From assembly GCF_016862195.1 (NCBI RefSeq), contig NZ_BOMM01000008.1, positions 186,001 to 250,000 on the forward strand: a stretch of DNA of 64,000 bases, in the 5' to 3' direction. Position numbers and translations under genes: made by a program. The DNA is from Paractinoplanes ferrugineus. Lineage in GTDB: Bacteria > Actinomycetota > Actinomycetes > Mycobacteriales > Micromonosporaceae. The notes beneath the pieces are model-generated. The model saw only the letters and a list, made by a program, of their open reading frames with translations, was not told the DNA's origin and ran no database searches. Shown piece after piece: positions 33,861 through 40,809 of the stretch. Positions within the stretch are counted from its first letter, which is position 1. Each line of letters opens with the position of its first letter.

Positions 33861-34690
33861 GGCAGGAATCCTAGGCGCCGGGCCGCCACGACCGTCTCCA
33901 TCCGGCCATGAGTGCCCAGCTTGCGCATGGCGTTGCGCAGATAGCTCTTCACCGTCTCCGGCAAAAGCCCCAAACGGCGCCCGGCCTCCGCGTTCGCGCA
34001 CCCCGCCGCGACCATGGCGAGCACGTCGAGCTCGCGCGGGGAGAGCGGATTGGACCGGGTCCCGGGCGGCCCGGTGCGGATCAAGCGGTCGGAGATCTGC
34101 CGCAATCGCTCCCGCAGCGCGGGGTCCGAGGTCTCCGCGGCCAGCGTACGGAGATCCGCGTGGGCCAGCCGCACCTCCTCCCACTCGCGGGCGGTGGCGT
34201 CGTGGGCGTTGCGCGCCGCGGCGGTCGCCAGCTCGGCCATCCGGCGGGCGACCTCGCGGCGGACGGTCACCTCGGTGCCCAACCGCAGCGCGACCCGTCC
34301 CATCGCGTCGAGGGCCCGGCCACCCACCGCGATCGGCTCCCGGGTGCCCGCGTAGAGCACCGCCAGGACCGAACCGCCCATCGCCACCGGCACCGCCGCG
34401 ATCGCCCGCAGCCCCTCGGCGGTGACCGGCCCGTCGTACTCGTGACTGATCCGCGGGTCGGCCGCGTAGTCCTCGACCCGGCCCGGCCGCACGGTCGCCA
34501 CCACCCGGCCGCCCAGTCCGTGGCCGGCGCTCACCACCAGGCCGTGGAGCGCGAGCGTCGTCGTGCCGGCGAAATCGGTGAGCCGCATGGTGCGGGCGTC
34601 GGCCGCGACCATGCCGCCGAACGCCACCGGAAGGCCGGTGACCCGGCGGATCCGGCCGAGCGCGGCGGGCAGGTCGGCGGTTTCGAGCAC
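33857..34690 (-). CDS. LuxR-family regulator with GAF-like sensor
   Basis: 277 residues. The first 160 residues look like a GAF domain (LGRIRRVTGLPVAFGGM; RGLVVSAGHGLGGRV region). A helix-rich linker follows and then the LuxR helix-turn-helix (LSPRELDVLAMVAAGCANAE to VKSYLRNAMRKL). There is no receiver domain, so a ligand is probably sensed directly. GTG 34690 lies six bases after CATGCT. The gene is divergent from an acyl-CoA synthetase and overlaps the dehydrogenase, so it likely controls both. Confidence 0.85.
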   Translation of the reverse strand: MLETADLPAALGRIRRVTGLPVAFGGMVAADARTMRLTDFAGTTTLALHGLVVSAGHGLGGRVVATVRPGRVEDYAADPRISHEYDGPVTAEGLRAIAAVPVAMGGSVLAVLYAGTREPIAVGGRALDAMGRVALRLGTEVTVRREVARRMAELATAAARNAHDATAREWEEVRLAHADLRTLAAETSDPALRERLRQISDRLIRTGPPGTRSNPLSPRELDVLAMVAAGCANAEAGRRLGLLPETVKSYLRNAMRKLGTHGRMETVVAARRLGFLP

Positions 34691-34777
34691 GTCACCAGCA
34701 TGTCACGGGTCACACCGACCGAGCCCACCCCCGAACGGGGGTAGCCGGGCCGTCGACCAGCGGCCCATGCTGCGCCA

Positions 34778-36394
34778 ATGCTGTCCTACGCGTCTTCCAC
34801 CAGCACCACGCCCCTGCTCGGCGAGACGATCGGGGCCAACTTCGAGCGCACGGTGGCGCGCTTCGGCGACCGGGAGGCGCTGGTCGACGTGGCGGCGGGG
34901 CGGCGATGGACGTACGCGGAGCTTGACGCCGACGTGAACCGCCTGGCCCTCGGCCTGTTGGCGCGCGGCATCGACAAGGGCGACCGGATCGGGATCTGGG
35001 CCCCGAACTGTGCCGAATGGGTGATCACGCAATATGCGACGGCGAAGATCGGGGCGATCCTGGTCAACGTCAACCCGGCCTATCGGACCCACGAGCTCGA
35101 GTACGTGGTGCGACAGTCCGGACTGTCGTTGCTGATCAGCGCGGTCTCCTTCAAGACCAGCGACTACCGGGGGATGATCTCGTCGATCGGGTTCGCGGCC
35201 ACGGCGTACATCGGTGAAGCGAGTTTTGCTGATCTTCTGATCGACGGGGACGTCTCGGCGATCGCGCGACGCGCGGCCTCGCTGGCGTTCGATGACCCGA
35301 TCAACATCCAGTACACGTCGGGGACAACCGGGTTCCCGAAGGGCGCGACGCTCTCGCACCACAACATCCTCAACAACGGCTACTTCGTCGGCGAGCTGAT
35401 CAGCTACACCGAGCAGGACCGGGTGTGCCTGCCGGTGCCGCTCTACCACTGCTTCGGCATGGTGATGGGCAACCTCGCGGCAACCTCGCACGGCGCCTGC
35501 ATCGTGCTGCCGGCTCCCGGCTTCGACCCGGCCGCGACCCTGGCCGCCGTCGCCGCCGAGCGCGTGACCTCGCTCTACGGCGTGCCCACGATGTTCATCG
35601 CCGAGCTCGGCCTGGCCGACTTCGCCGCCTTCGACCTGTCCTCGCTGCGCACCGGCATCATGGCCGGCTCGCCCTGCCCGGTCGAGGTGATGAAGCGGGT
35701 GGTGGCCGAGATGAACATGTCCGAGGTGGCGATCTGTTACGGCATGACCGAGACGTCGCCGGTCTCCACCATGACCCGCCCCGACGACACCCTGGCCCGG
35801 CGCACCGAAACCGTCGGCCGGGTGATGCCCCACCTCGAGTCGAAGGTCGTCGACCCGGCGACCGGCCTCGTGGTCCCGCGCGGCGAACCGGGTGAACTGT
35901 GCACCCGCGGCTATTCGGTGATGCTGGGCTACTGGGCGCAGCCGGACGCGACGGCCGACGCGATCGACCCGGCCCGCTGGATGCACACCGGCGACCTGGC
36001 CACCATGGATGCCGACGGCTACCTCAACATCGTCGGCCGGATCAAGGACCTGGTCATCCGGGGCGGCGAGAACGTCTACCCGCGCGAGGTGGAGGAGTTC
36101 CTCTACAGCCATCCCGACATCGCCGACGTGCAGGTGATCGGGGTGCCCGACGCGAAGTACGGCGAGGAACTGATGGCCTGGATCGTGATGCGTCCCGGCA
36201 GCACGCCGCTGGCCGTCGAATCCGTCCGCGAATACTGTTCCGGCCGGCTGGCGCACTACAAGATCCCGCGGTACGTGCACGTCGTCGACGGCTTCCCGAT
36301 GACCGTGACCGGCAAGGTCCGCAAGGTCGAGATGCGCGAACAGGCGGTGGACATCCTCGGCCTGACCGATGCCGCCGCGATCCGCAACGCGTAA
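34778..36394 (+). CDS. AMP-binding acyl-CoA synthetase
   Basis: 538 residues. The phosphate-binding loop is YTSGTTGFPKGATLSHHN (about residue 180), followed by YGMTETSPVSTM, the adenine-binding DLATMDADGYLNIVGRIKD and the C-terminal lysine in MTVTGKVRKVEM. It forms an acyl-CoA from a carboxylic acid, ATP and CoA; the chain length is unclear but the family includes medium- and long-chain ligases. ATG 34778 lies six bases after CATGCT, the same hexamer that precedes the divergent LuxR gene. Confidence 0.92.
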   Translation: MLSYASSTSTTPLLGETIGANFERTVARFGDREALVDVAAGRRWTYAELDADVNRLALGLLARGIDKGDRIGIWAPNCAEWVITQYATAKIGAILVNVNPAYRTHELEYVVRQSGLSLLISAVSFKTSDYRGMISSIGFAATAYIGEASFADLLIDGDVSAIARRAASLAFDDPINIQYTSGTTGFPKGATLSHHNILNNGYFVGELISYTEQDRVCLPVPLYHCFGMVMGNLAATSHGACIVLPAPGFDPAATLAAVAAERVTSLYGVPTMFIAELGLADFAAFDLSSLRTGIMAGSPCPVEVMKRVVAEMNMSEVAICYGMTETSPVSTMTRPDDTLARRTETVGRVMPHLESKVVDPATGLVVPRGEPGELCTRGYSVMLGYWAQPDATADAIDPARWMHTGDLATMDADGYLNIVGRIKDLVIRGGENVYPREVEEFLYSHPDIADVQVIGVPDAKYGEELMAWIVMRPGSTPLAVESVREYCSGRLAHYKIPRYVHVVDGFPMTVTGKVRKVEMREQAVDILGLTDAAAIRNA

Positions 36395-36529
36395 GCCCGT
36401 CCGCGTTCCGGCAACTCCTCGCGCCGCCCGGATGGCACGATAGGGTGCCTTTTGCCCGGCTCGGCCGGCGATCGGCGCGAATCGAGTGGCGCGAATCAGG
36501 GAGTCAAGATCACCAGGAGACTCTCTACC
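36395..36529 (+). promoter_or_regulatory. Upstream region of the EEP gene with TAGGGT
   Basis: TAGGGT at 36441-36446 is a good -10 candidate. A TTG five bases downstream would start the frame early, but AGGAGA (36514-36519) points to the later GTG at 36530, giving a leader of about 80 bases. Confidence 0.35.
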
Positions 36530-37453
36530 GTGGGCCCGGTGCGAAAGCTCGTCCTGATCCCGGTCGGTGTGGTCGCCGCCGCCTGCAGCCTGCTGCTGCT
36601 GGCCCACCGGGCCGTTCCCGGCTCGGCCGGCTCGCTCGTCGACAGCGGTCTGCCCTGGCTGGCCGTGCCGATCCTGCTCCTGGTCGGCGTCGCGGCGGTG
36701 ACGCGTCGGCTACGCGTCGTCGGGGTGGCGCTGGTGCCGGCGATCATCTGGGCGGCGCTGTTCGTCCCCACGCTCACCGACCGTGCCCAGACCGGCGACC
36801 ACGACCTGCGGGTCGCCTCGCTCAACCTCGGCCGGGCCGCCGCCGGCGACGCGCTCCCGCCCCTGCTCCGACAGCGTCCCGACGTGCTGGTGCTCCAGGA
36901 GATCACCGTCGCCGACCGGAGCGCGGTCACGAAGATCCTGGCCGCCGGATACCCGCACCACTACGAGGCCGGCACCGTCGCGATCTTCAGCCGCCTGCCG
37001 ATCGCCGACGAACAACCGGTCGACATCCAGATCGGCTGGACCCGAGCCATCGCGGCCACGGTCTCGACCGCGGCCGGCCCGGTCCGGGTCTATGCGGCCC
37101 ACTTGGCCTCGGCCCGCGTCGACCGCACCACCGGCCGCGACCGCACGCTGGCCGCCCTGGCCGCGGCCGCGCACGCCGACCCGAGCCCGCGCCTGGTGCT
37201 GGCCGGCGACCTGAACACGGCCACGACGGACCGGCAGTTCGCCGAGCTCGCGCCGTTGCGGGACAGTCAGGAACAGGCCGGCACCGGGTTCGGCTTCACG
37301 TGGCCGGCCGCCCTGCCGGTCGTCCGCCCCGACCACATCCTGGAGCGCGGCCTGCTCACCCGCCGCTCCTGGACCCTGCGCGTGCCCGGCAGCGACCATC
37401 AGGCCGTGCTGGCCGACCTGGACGTCGTCGCCACCACCTCAGCCGCCGAATGA
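36530..37453 (+). CDS. Endonuclease/exonuclease/phosphatase-family membrane protein
   Basis: About 307 residues. Three hydrophobic N-terminal segments (for example KLVLIPVGVVAAACSLLLLA and WLAVPILLLVGVAAV) anchor it. The EEP domain follows, with VLQEITV (catalytic Glu), AGDLNTA and a final SDHQAVLADL His. Similar proteins act as phosphodiesterases or DNases on the outer face. The start is chosen by the ribosome site; an in-frame TTG at 36452 would add 26 residues. Confidence 0.8.
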   Translation: MGPVRKLVLIPVGVVAAACSLLLLAHRAVPGSAGSLVDSGLPWLAVPILLLVGVAAVTRRLRVVGVALVPAIIWAALFVPTLTDRAQTGDHDLRVASLNLGRAAAGDALPPLLRQRPDVLVLQEITVADRSAVTKILAAGYPHHYEAGTVAIFSRLPIADEQPVDIQIGWTRAIAATVSTAAGPVRVYAAHLASARVDRTTGRDRTLAALAAAAHADPSPRLVLAGDLNTATTDRQFAELAPLRDSQEQAGTGFGFTWPAALPVVRPDHILERGLLTRRSWTLRVPGSDHQAVLADLDVVATTSAAE

Positions 37454-37466
37454 CCGACGCCGACCC

Positions 37467-37495
37467 GGGGTGGCGCGCGACGGGCGCGCCACCCC
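37467..37495. terminator. 12-bp-stem hairpin between convergent genes
   Basis: GGGGTGGCGCGC (37467-37478) pairs exactly with GCGCGCCACCCC (37484-37495) around a 5-base loop. It sits between the EEP stop and the alpha/beta hydrolase stop. Confidence 0.75.
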
Positions 37496-37503
37496 CGGAC
37501 GCG

Positions 37504-38328
37504 TCAGGACTGCAGGAAAGCCAGCAGGTCAGCGTTGATGGTGTCGGCGTGCGTGGTGGGCATGCCGTGCGGGTAGCCGGCGTACGTCTTCAGCGTGCCG
37601 TTCTGGAGCAGCTCGGCGGAGAGCGGGCCCGAGTCGGCGTAGGGGACGACCTGGTCGTCGTCACCGTGCATGACAAGCGTCGGGACCGTGATCTTCTTGA
37701 GGTCCTCGGTGAAGTCGGTCTGCGAGAACGCGACCACGCCGTCGTAGTGGGCCTTGGCGCTGCCCATCATGCCCTGGCGCCACCAGTTCTGGATGATCGC
37801 CTCGGACGGCTCGACGCCGTCGCGGTTGAAGCCGTAGAACGCGGTCGACGGCAGGTCGCGGTAGAACTCGGAACGCCGCGTCGCGACCTGGGTCTGGATG
37901 TCGTCGAAGACCTTCTTGGGCAGGCCGCCCGGGTTCGACTCGGTCTGCACCATGATCGGCGGAACGGCCGCGATGAGCACCGCCTTGGCGACCCGGGACT
38001 CGCCGTGCCGCGCGATGTAGTGCACGACCTCGCCGCCGCCGGTGGAGTGTCCGACGTGCACCGCGTCCCGCAGGTCGAGGTGCGCGGTCAGCGCGGCCAG
38101 GTCGTCGGCGTAGTGGTCCATGTCGTGGCCGTCGGCGACCTGGGCCGAGCGGCCGTGCCCACGGCGGTCATGGGCGATGACCCGGTAGCCGTGCTGCACG
38201 AAGAACATCAGCTGGGCGTCCCAGTCGTCGGACGACAGCGGCCATCCGTGGCTGAAGACGATCGGCCGGCCGGAACCCCAGTCCTTGTAGAAGATCTCGG
38301 TTCCGTCGGCCGTGGTGATGTAGGGCAC
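37504..38328 (-). CDS. Alpha/beta hydrolase (non-haem chloroperoxidase-like)
   Basis: 274 residues. The nucleophile elbow is GHSTGGGE (Ser about 99), with a typical [12 protein letters not shown] oxyanion-hole region, an acidic [11 protein letters not shown] and a C-terminal His in [11 protein letters not shown]. This matches the cofactor-free haloperoxidase/esterase branch. The true substrate is probably an ester. GTG 38328 follows GGAGG six bases upstream. An inverted repeat lies 20 bp upstream. Confidence 0.9.
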   Translation of the reverse strand: MPYITTADGTEIFYKDWGSGRPIVFSHGWPLSSDDWDAQLMFFVQHGYRVIAHDRRGHGRSAQVADGHDMDHYADDLAALTAHLDLRDAVHVGHSTGGGEVVHYIARHGESRVAKAVLIAAVPPIMVQTESNPGGLPKKVFDDIQTQVATRRSEFYRDLPSTAFYGFNRDGVEPSEAIIQNWWRQGMMGSAKAHYDGVVAFSQTDFTEDLKKITVPTLVMHGDDDQVVPYADSGPLSAELLQNGTLKTYAGYPHGMPTTHADTINADLLAFLQS

Positions 38329-38348
38329 CAGCTACCTCCAATGCGGTC

Positions 38349-38370
38349 GGGAGCGCGTCCACGCGCTCCC
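38349..38370. repeat. Inverted repeat upstream of the alpha/beta hydrolase
   Basis: GGGAGCGCGT (38349-38358) pairs with ACGCGCTCCC (38361-38370) around CC. The outer GGGAGCG/CGCTCCC halves resemble CebR-type half-sites moved apart. It lies about 20 bp upstream of the start and could be an operator. Confidence 0.4.
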
Positions 38371-38446
38371 CTTCGCCTCGAAGGTAACCGAACACGGGTT
38401 TCCAAAAGGTGAACACGGTTGTGATCGTGCTCAAGCATTTGGGGTG

Positions 38447-38520
38447 TGCGCCGCCGGGGACTTGAACCCCGAACCCACCGGGTAAGAGCCGGTTGCTCTG
38501 GCCAATTGAGCTAGCGACGC
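38447..38520 (-). tRNA. tRNA-Lys (CTT)
   Basis: A full cloverleaf can be drawn: acceptor GCGTCGC/GCGGCGC with one G-U pair, D-stem GCTC/GAGC, anticodon stem ACCGG/CCGGT with loop CTCTTAC, and T-arm CGGGG-TTCAAGT-CCCCG. The anticodon CTT reads AAG, and position 37 is A. No CCA is encoded. Confidence 0.93.
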
Positions 38521-38531
38521 GTGTCTTGCCG

Positions 38532-38605
38532 TGCCCCTGGAGAGATTCGAACTCCCGACCTCCGGATCCGTAATCCGGCGCGCTGTCCAGCTGTGCCACA
38601 GGGGC
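38532..38605 (-). tRNA. tRNA-Arg (ACG)
   Basis: Acceptor GCCCCTG/CAGGGGC, anticodon stem CCGGA/TCCGG with loop TTACGGA, giving anticodon ACG (read as inosine-CG). T-loop TTCGAAT is canonical. The D-stem GCAC/GCGC has one A-C mismatch. No CCA is encoded. Confidence 0.92.
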
Positions 38606-38609
38606 TTCG

Positions 38610-38681
38610 TATCGTCGGGTGGTCTCGAACCACCGGCCTCCGCCTGATGAGGGCAGCGCTCTCCCGCTGAGCTACGACGAC
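38610..38681 (-). tRNA. Atypical tRNA with CAT anticodon
   Basis: A 72-nt cloverleaf: acceptor GTCGTCG/CGACGAT (first pair G-U), D-stem GCTC/GAGC, anticodon stem CTGCC/GGCGG, loop CTCATCA, variable AGGCC, T-arm GGTGG-TTCGAGA-CCACC. The anticodon by position is CAT, but residue 37 is C rather than the near-universal purine. It is first in a three-tRNA row (5 and 11 bases apart). It may be a functional odd Met or Ile tRNA, or a decayed copy. Confidence 0.7.
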
Positions 38682-38694
38682 CTGAGTGCGGTCC

Positions 38695-38787
38695 GGGCGA
38701 GGAGTGGCACACGCGTTGGCTGGGTAGCGCAATTATTCCCGTCCAGCGAGCCCGTGAGCCGGCCCGCGTGATCGCCACTCCTCGCCC
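38695..38787. repeat. 14-bp inverted repeat flanking the tRNA promoter region
   Basis: GGGCGAGGAGTGGC (38695-38708) is repeated exactly in reverse orientation as GCCACTCCTCGCCC (38774-38787), 65 bases apart. It lies just upstream of the tRNA row. Such a perfect spaced repeat may mark a recombination scar or a regulatory element. Confidence 0.6.
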
Positions 38788-38854
38788 TATTAAATTGGTT
38801 TCTGAAAGGCTGTCGATTCGCCGATCGAGCCACCCCGCAGGCGGTCGGAAGACG

Positions 38855-38887
38855 AAAAAGCCGCCCGTCCCGAGCGGGGAGGGCGGC
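38855..38887 (-). terminator. Intrinsic terminator of the minus-strand mini-unit
   Basis: On the minus strand GCCGCCC (38887-38881) pairs with GGGCGGC (38866-38860), with an inner CCCG/CGGG pair, and is followed by TTTTT (38859-38855). This is a strong factor-independent terminator with no annotated gene before it except the small ORF. Confidence 0.8.
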
Positions 38888-38906
38888 GGCGGAAACCGTT
38901 ACGACA

Positions 38907-38981
38907 TCAGCTTTTTCGCCAGTTCACTCCCGGGGAAGGCCGCATGGCGGCGCTTCGCTTGAGCATCGGCTGCCACATCAT
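38907..38981 (-). CDS. Possible 24-residue peptide gene
   Basis: Two adjacent ATG codons follow GGGGAA at a 4-base distance on the minus strand. The frame gives a basic 24-residue peptide starting MMWQPMLKRS and containing two Trp, then TGA. A second frame over the same bases also stays open and ends in SELAKKLMS. The promoter-like pair upstream and the terminator downstream argue that this short stretch is transcribed; that it is translated is inference. It could equally be a small RNA. Confidence 0.4.
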   Translation of the reverse strand: MMWQPMLKRSAAMRPSPGVNWRKS

Positions 38982-38997
38982 CGCGTTCCCCTTTCGT

Positions 38998-39040
38998 GTG
39001 GTGCTCTGCTGTGCGGACTTCCCAAACAATAGAGCACCAC
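38998..39040. repeat. 10-bp inverted repeat in the mini-unit promoter
   Basis: GTGGTGCTCT (38998-39007) and AGAGCACCAC (39031-39040) are exact inverted copies. One arm lies within the promoter spacer, the other just downstream of the expected start, as in a repressor operator pair or a 5' hairpin. Confidence 0.6.
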
Positions 39041-39054
39041 CACCACCGCCACAA
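39026..39054 (-). promoter_or_regulatory. Sigma-70-like promoter of the mini-unit
   Basis: Read on the minus strand, TTGTGG (39054-39049) and TATTGT (39031-39026) are separated by exactly 17 bases. The predicted start is near 39019, about 40 bases before the ATG pair. Confidence 0.5.
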
Positions 39055-39082
39055 TGCTATTTTCGAGCGGTTCCTGAATGGC

Positions 39083-39940
39083 TCATCGGAACCATCCGTC
39101 GCGGTATTCCACGGCAACCGGCGCGTGGTGGAGCCGGCGTTCCCCATGCCAGGCGCCGGGGATCGGTTCGGTGCGGATCACGGTGGGCCGCTCCGCCACG
39201 ACGCATTGCCGTTCGCCCGGCCACCACCATCCGCCGGAGCGGGCGAGCGTGACCCAGGCCGCGAACGCCGCCAGCGGTGAGTCGCCGGCCACCAGCACCA
39301 TGGCGGGTGGATCACCGGCGCCGGTGGCCGGCCCGATCGACACCAGCCGCAGCCGGCGCAGGACGTCGAGGTGCGCGATCCAGGCGGCGTCCTGACTGCC
39401 GTACCACCCGACGGGCAGATGATCCCGCGCGGACAGGGCGGACGTGCGAGAGCCGGTCGGGAGCAGGGTGGCGAGCAGGCTGCGGAGCGGGTTGTGGAGA
39501 TTGTCGGCCAGGGTGCGCCGGAGCGCCTCGCCGACGCCCTGGTGCACCAGCTCATGGAAGGGCAGGCCCTCGGCGAGGGCCTGGTCGAGTGGCAGCACCG
39601 GCCACGGCTTGCCCTTCGGGCGTTTCATCGGCGAGCGGTCGGGTGCCGGTTCGACGTAGGTCGCCAGCACCGCGGACCGCAGCCGGGACAGCCCGGCGGC
39701 GATGTCGGCGGCTACCGGCGGCCGGGACGAGTCGATCGAGGCGAGCAGAGTCCGGTGCGTGGGCAGACCGGTGAGGTGGGGCAACGCCGCGGCCGGCGAC
39801 GGCACCCAGCGGAACTCGGGACGGTCACGCCGGCAAGCGGCGTAGATGGAGGCGATGGCCTCCTCGGTGGCCGGGCGGTCGACGGGCGTCGTGCTCAACC
39901 CGATCTCGAGCCACTCCTGGCGGATCTCGGCGGCCCGCAT
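39083..39940 (-). CDS. DUF6745-like protein
   Basis: 285 residues. The opening (EWLEIGLSTTPVDRPATEEA) and the following FRWVPSPAAAL match the start of proteins I know as DUF6745, usually longer and of unknown function, often near leucine-rich or immunity-like genes. The rest shows a WHGERR and paired Trp residues near the C-terminus but no catalytic motif. The ATG at 39940 lacks a good ribosome site, so the start could be off. No partner gene is apparent. Confidence 0.55.
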   Translation of the reverse strand: MRAAEIRQEWLEIGLSTTPVDRPATEEAIASIYAACRRDRPEFRWVPSPAAALPHLTGLPTHRTLLASIDSSRPPVAADIAAGLSRLRSAVLATYVEPAPDRSPMKRPKGKPWPVLPLDQALAEGLPFHELVHQGVGEALRRTLADNLHNPLRSLLATLLPTGSRTSALSARDHLPVGWYGSQDAAWIAHLDVLRRLRLVSIGPATGAGDPPAMVLVAGDSPLAAFAAWVTLARSGGWWWPGERQCVVAERPTVIRTEPIPGAWHGERRLHHAPVAVEYRDGWFR

Positions 39941-40156
39941 CCACAGATGCGGCCGCGTGGTCGCGTTCAGAGCGCGAGGGCGCGTACGCCCTTTCGAACG
40001 AAGTTACGCATCGGCAAAGGATGCGGGCGGCCCCCCGCGAGGTCAACCGGTTTACGGCGGAGCGGCCGGAACGCGCGTCGGTCCGCGTACGGCAAGCACC
40101 TGAACCGCACCGGGACCGGACCGCCGCCGCAACCCGCCGCGGGTGGAATTACCGGC

Positions 40157-40747
40157 ATGATCGAGCTGGAGACGTTGCCGGACAGTGGACTCGACCGCGA
40201 CTTCACGCTGGTGCGCCGGCGCCGGATGATGGGCCTGGCCGGCGGCACGACGGTGGCCGCGGTCGCGACCGGGCGCGCGACGACCCCGCTCGTGCGCTCC
40301 GGCATCGTGCGCGGCGACATCCGCCGCGGCTTCGGCACCGCGACCGGGGTGGCCCGGGGCGTCCCGCTGGACATCCGGTTGCGGCTCACCAGCGCCAATT
40401 CCGGCCGCCCGCTCACCGGTTACGCGGTGTACGTGTGGCACTGCGACCGCGACGGCAACTACTCGCTGTACGGCGACGGGCTGGAGCGGGAGAACTACCT
40501 GCGGGGCGTGCAGACCGCGGACACGGCCGGCTGGGTGCGGTTCACCAGCATCCTCCCGGGCTCGCCCGAGGGGCGCCTCCCGCACCTCAACTACGAGATC
40601 TACGCCAGCCTGGCCGGCCGGGACCGGCTGCACGGCGGGCAGATCGGGCTCCCCGGCCCGGCCGCCCGCACGCTCCCGCCGGAGATGGCGTGCATGACCG
40701 GAGATCTGCGCAGAGGCTTGGTGGCCACCCGTACGCTGAGTATCTGA
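40157..40747 (+). CDS. Intradiol ring-cleavage dioxygenase-like protein
   Basis: 196 residues. It carries a Tat-like start (RRRRMMGLAGG, about residue 20) and then the intradiol fold signature YAVYVWHCDRDGNYSLYG, followed by YLRGVQTADTAGWVRFTSILPG. In true enzymes the next part is WYxGRxxHIH and supplies iron ligands; here it is SPEGRLPHLNYEIY, so the second His is Asn and the preceding Tyr is missing. Therefore it may not hold iron in the normal way. It could be exported. The ATG at 40157 gives a complete Tat signal. Confidence 0.7.
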   Translation: MIELETLPDSGLDRDFTLVRRRRMMGLAGGTTVAAVATGRATTPLVRSGIVRGDIRRGFGTATGVARGVPLDIRLRLTSANSGRPLTGYAVYVWHCDRDGNYSLYGDGLERENYLRGVQTADTAGWVRFTSILPGSPEGRLPHLNYEIYASLAGRDRLHGGQIGLPGPAARTLPPEMACMTGDLRRGLVATRTLSI

Positions 40748-40809
40748 GATCATCACCACCCCCGTTCGGGGGTACCGTTCGGCGCGGCGCCCGGCGCAGT
40801 CTGTCACCC

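Larger units (their letters stand above)
38788..39082. other. 295-bp region holding a minus-strand mini-unit
   Basis: No long gene. On the minus strand it contains a promoter-like pair, a small ORF with a ribosome site and a terminator, each listed separately. On the plus strand I see nothing convincing. Confidence 0.5.

Noticed and set aside
33870..33885. TAGGAT as a leaderless -10 for the alcohol dehydrogenase.
   Set aside because: It lies in the end of the LuxR coding region, the spacing is seven, and the GTGA overlap shows coupling to LuxR.
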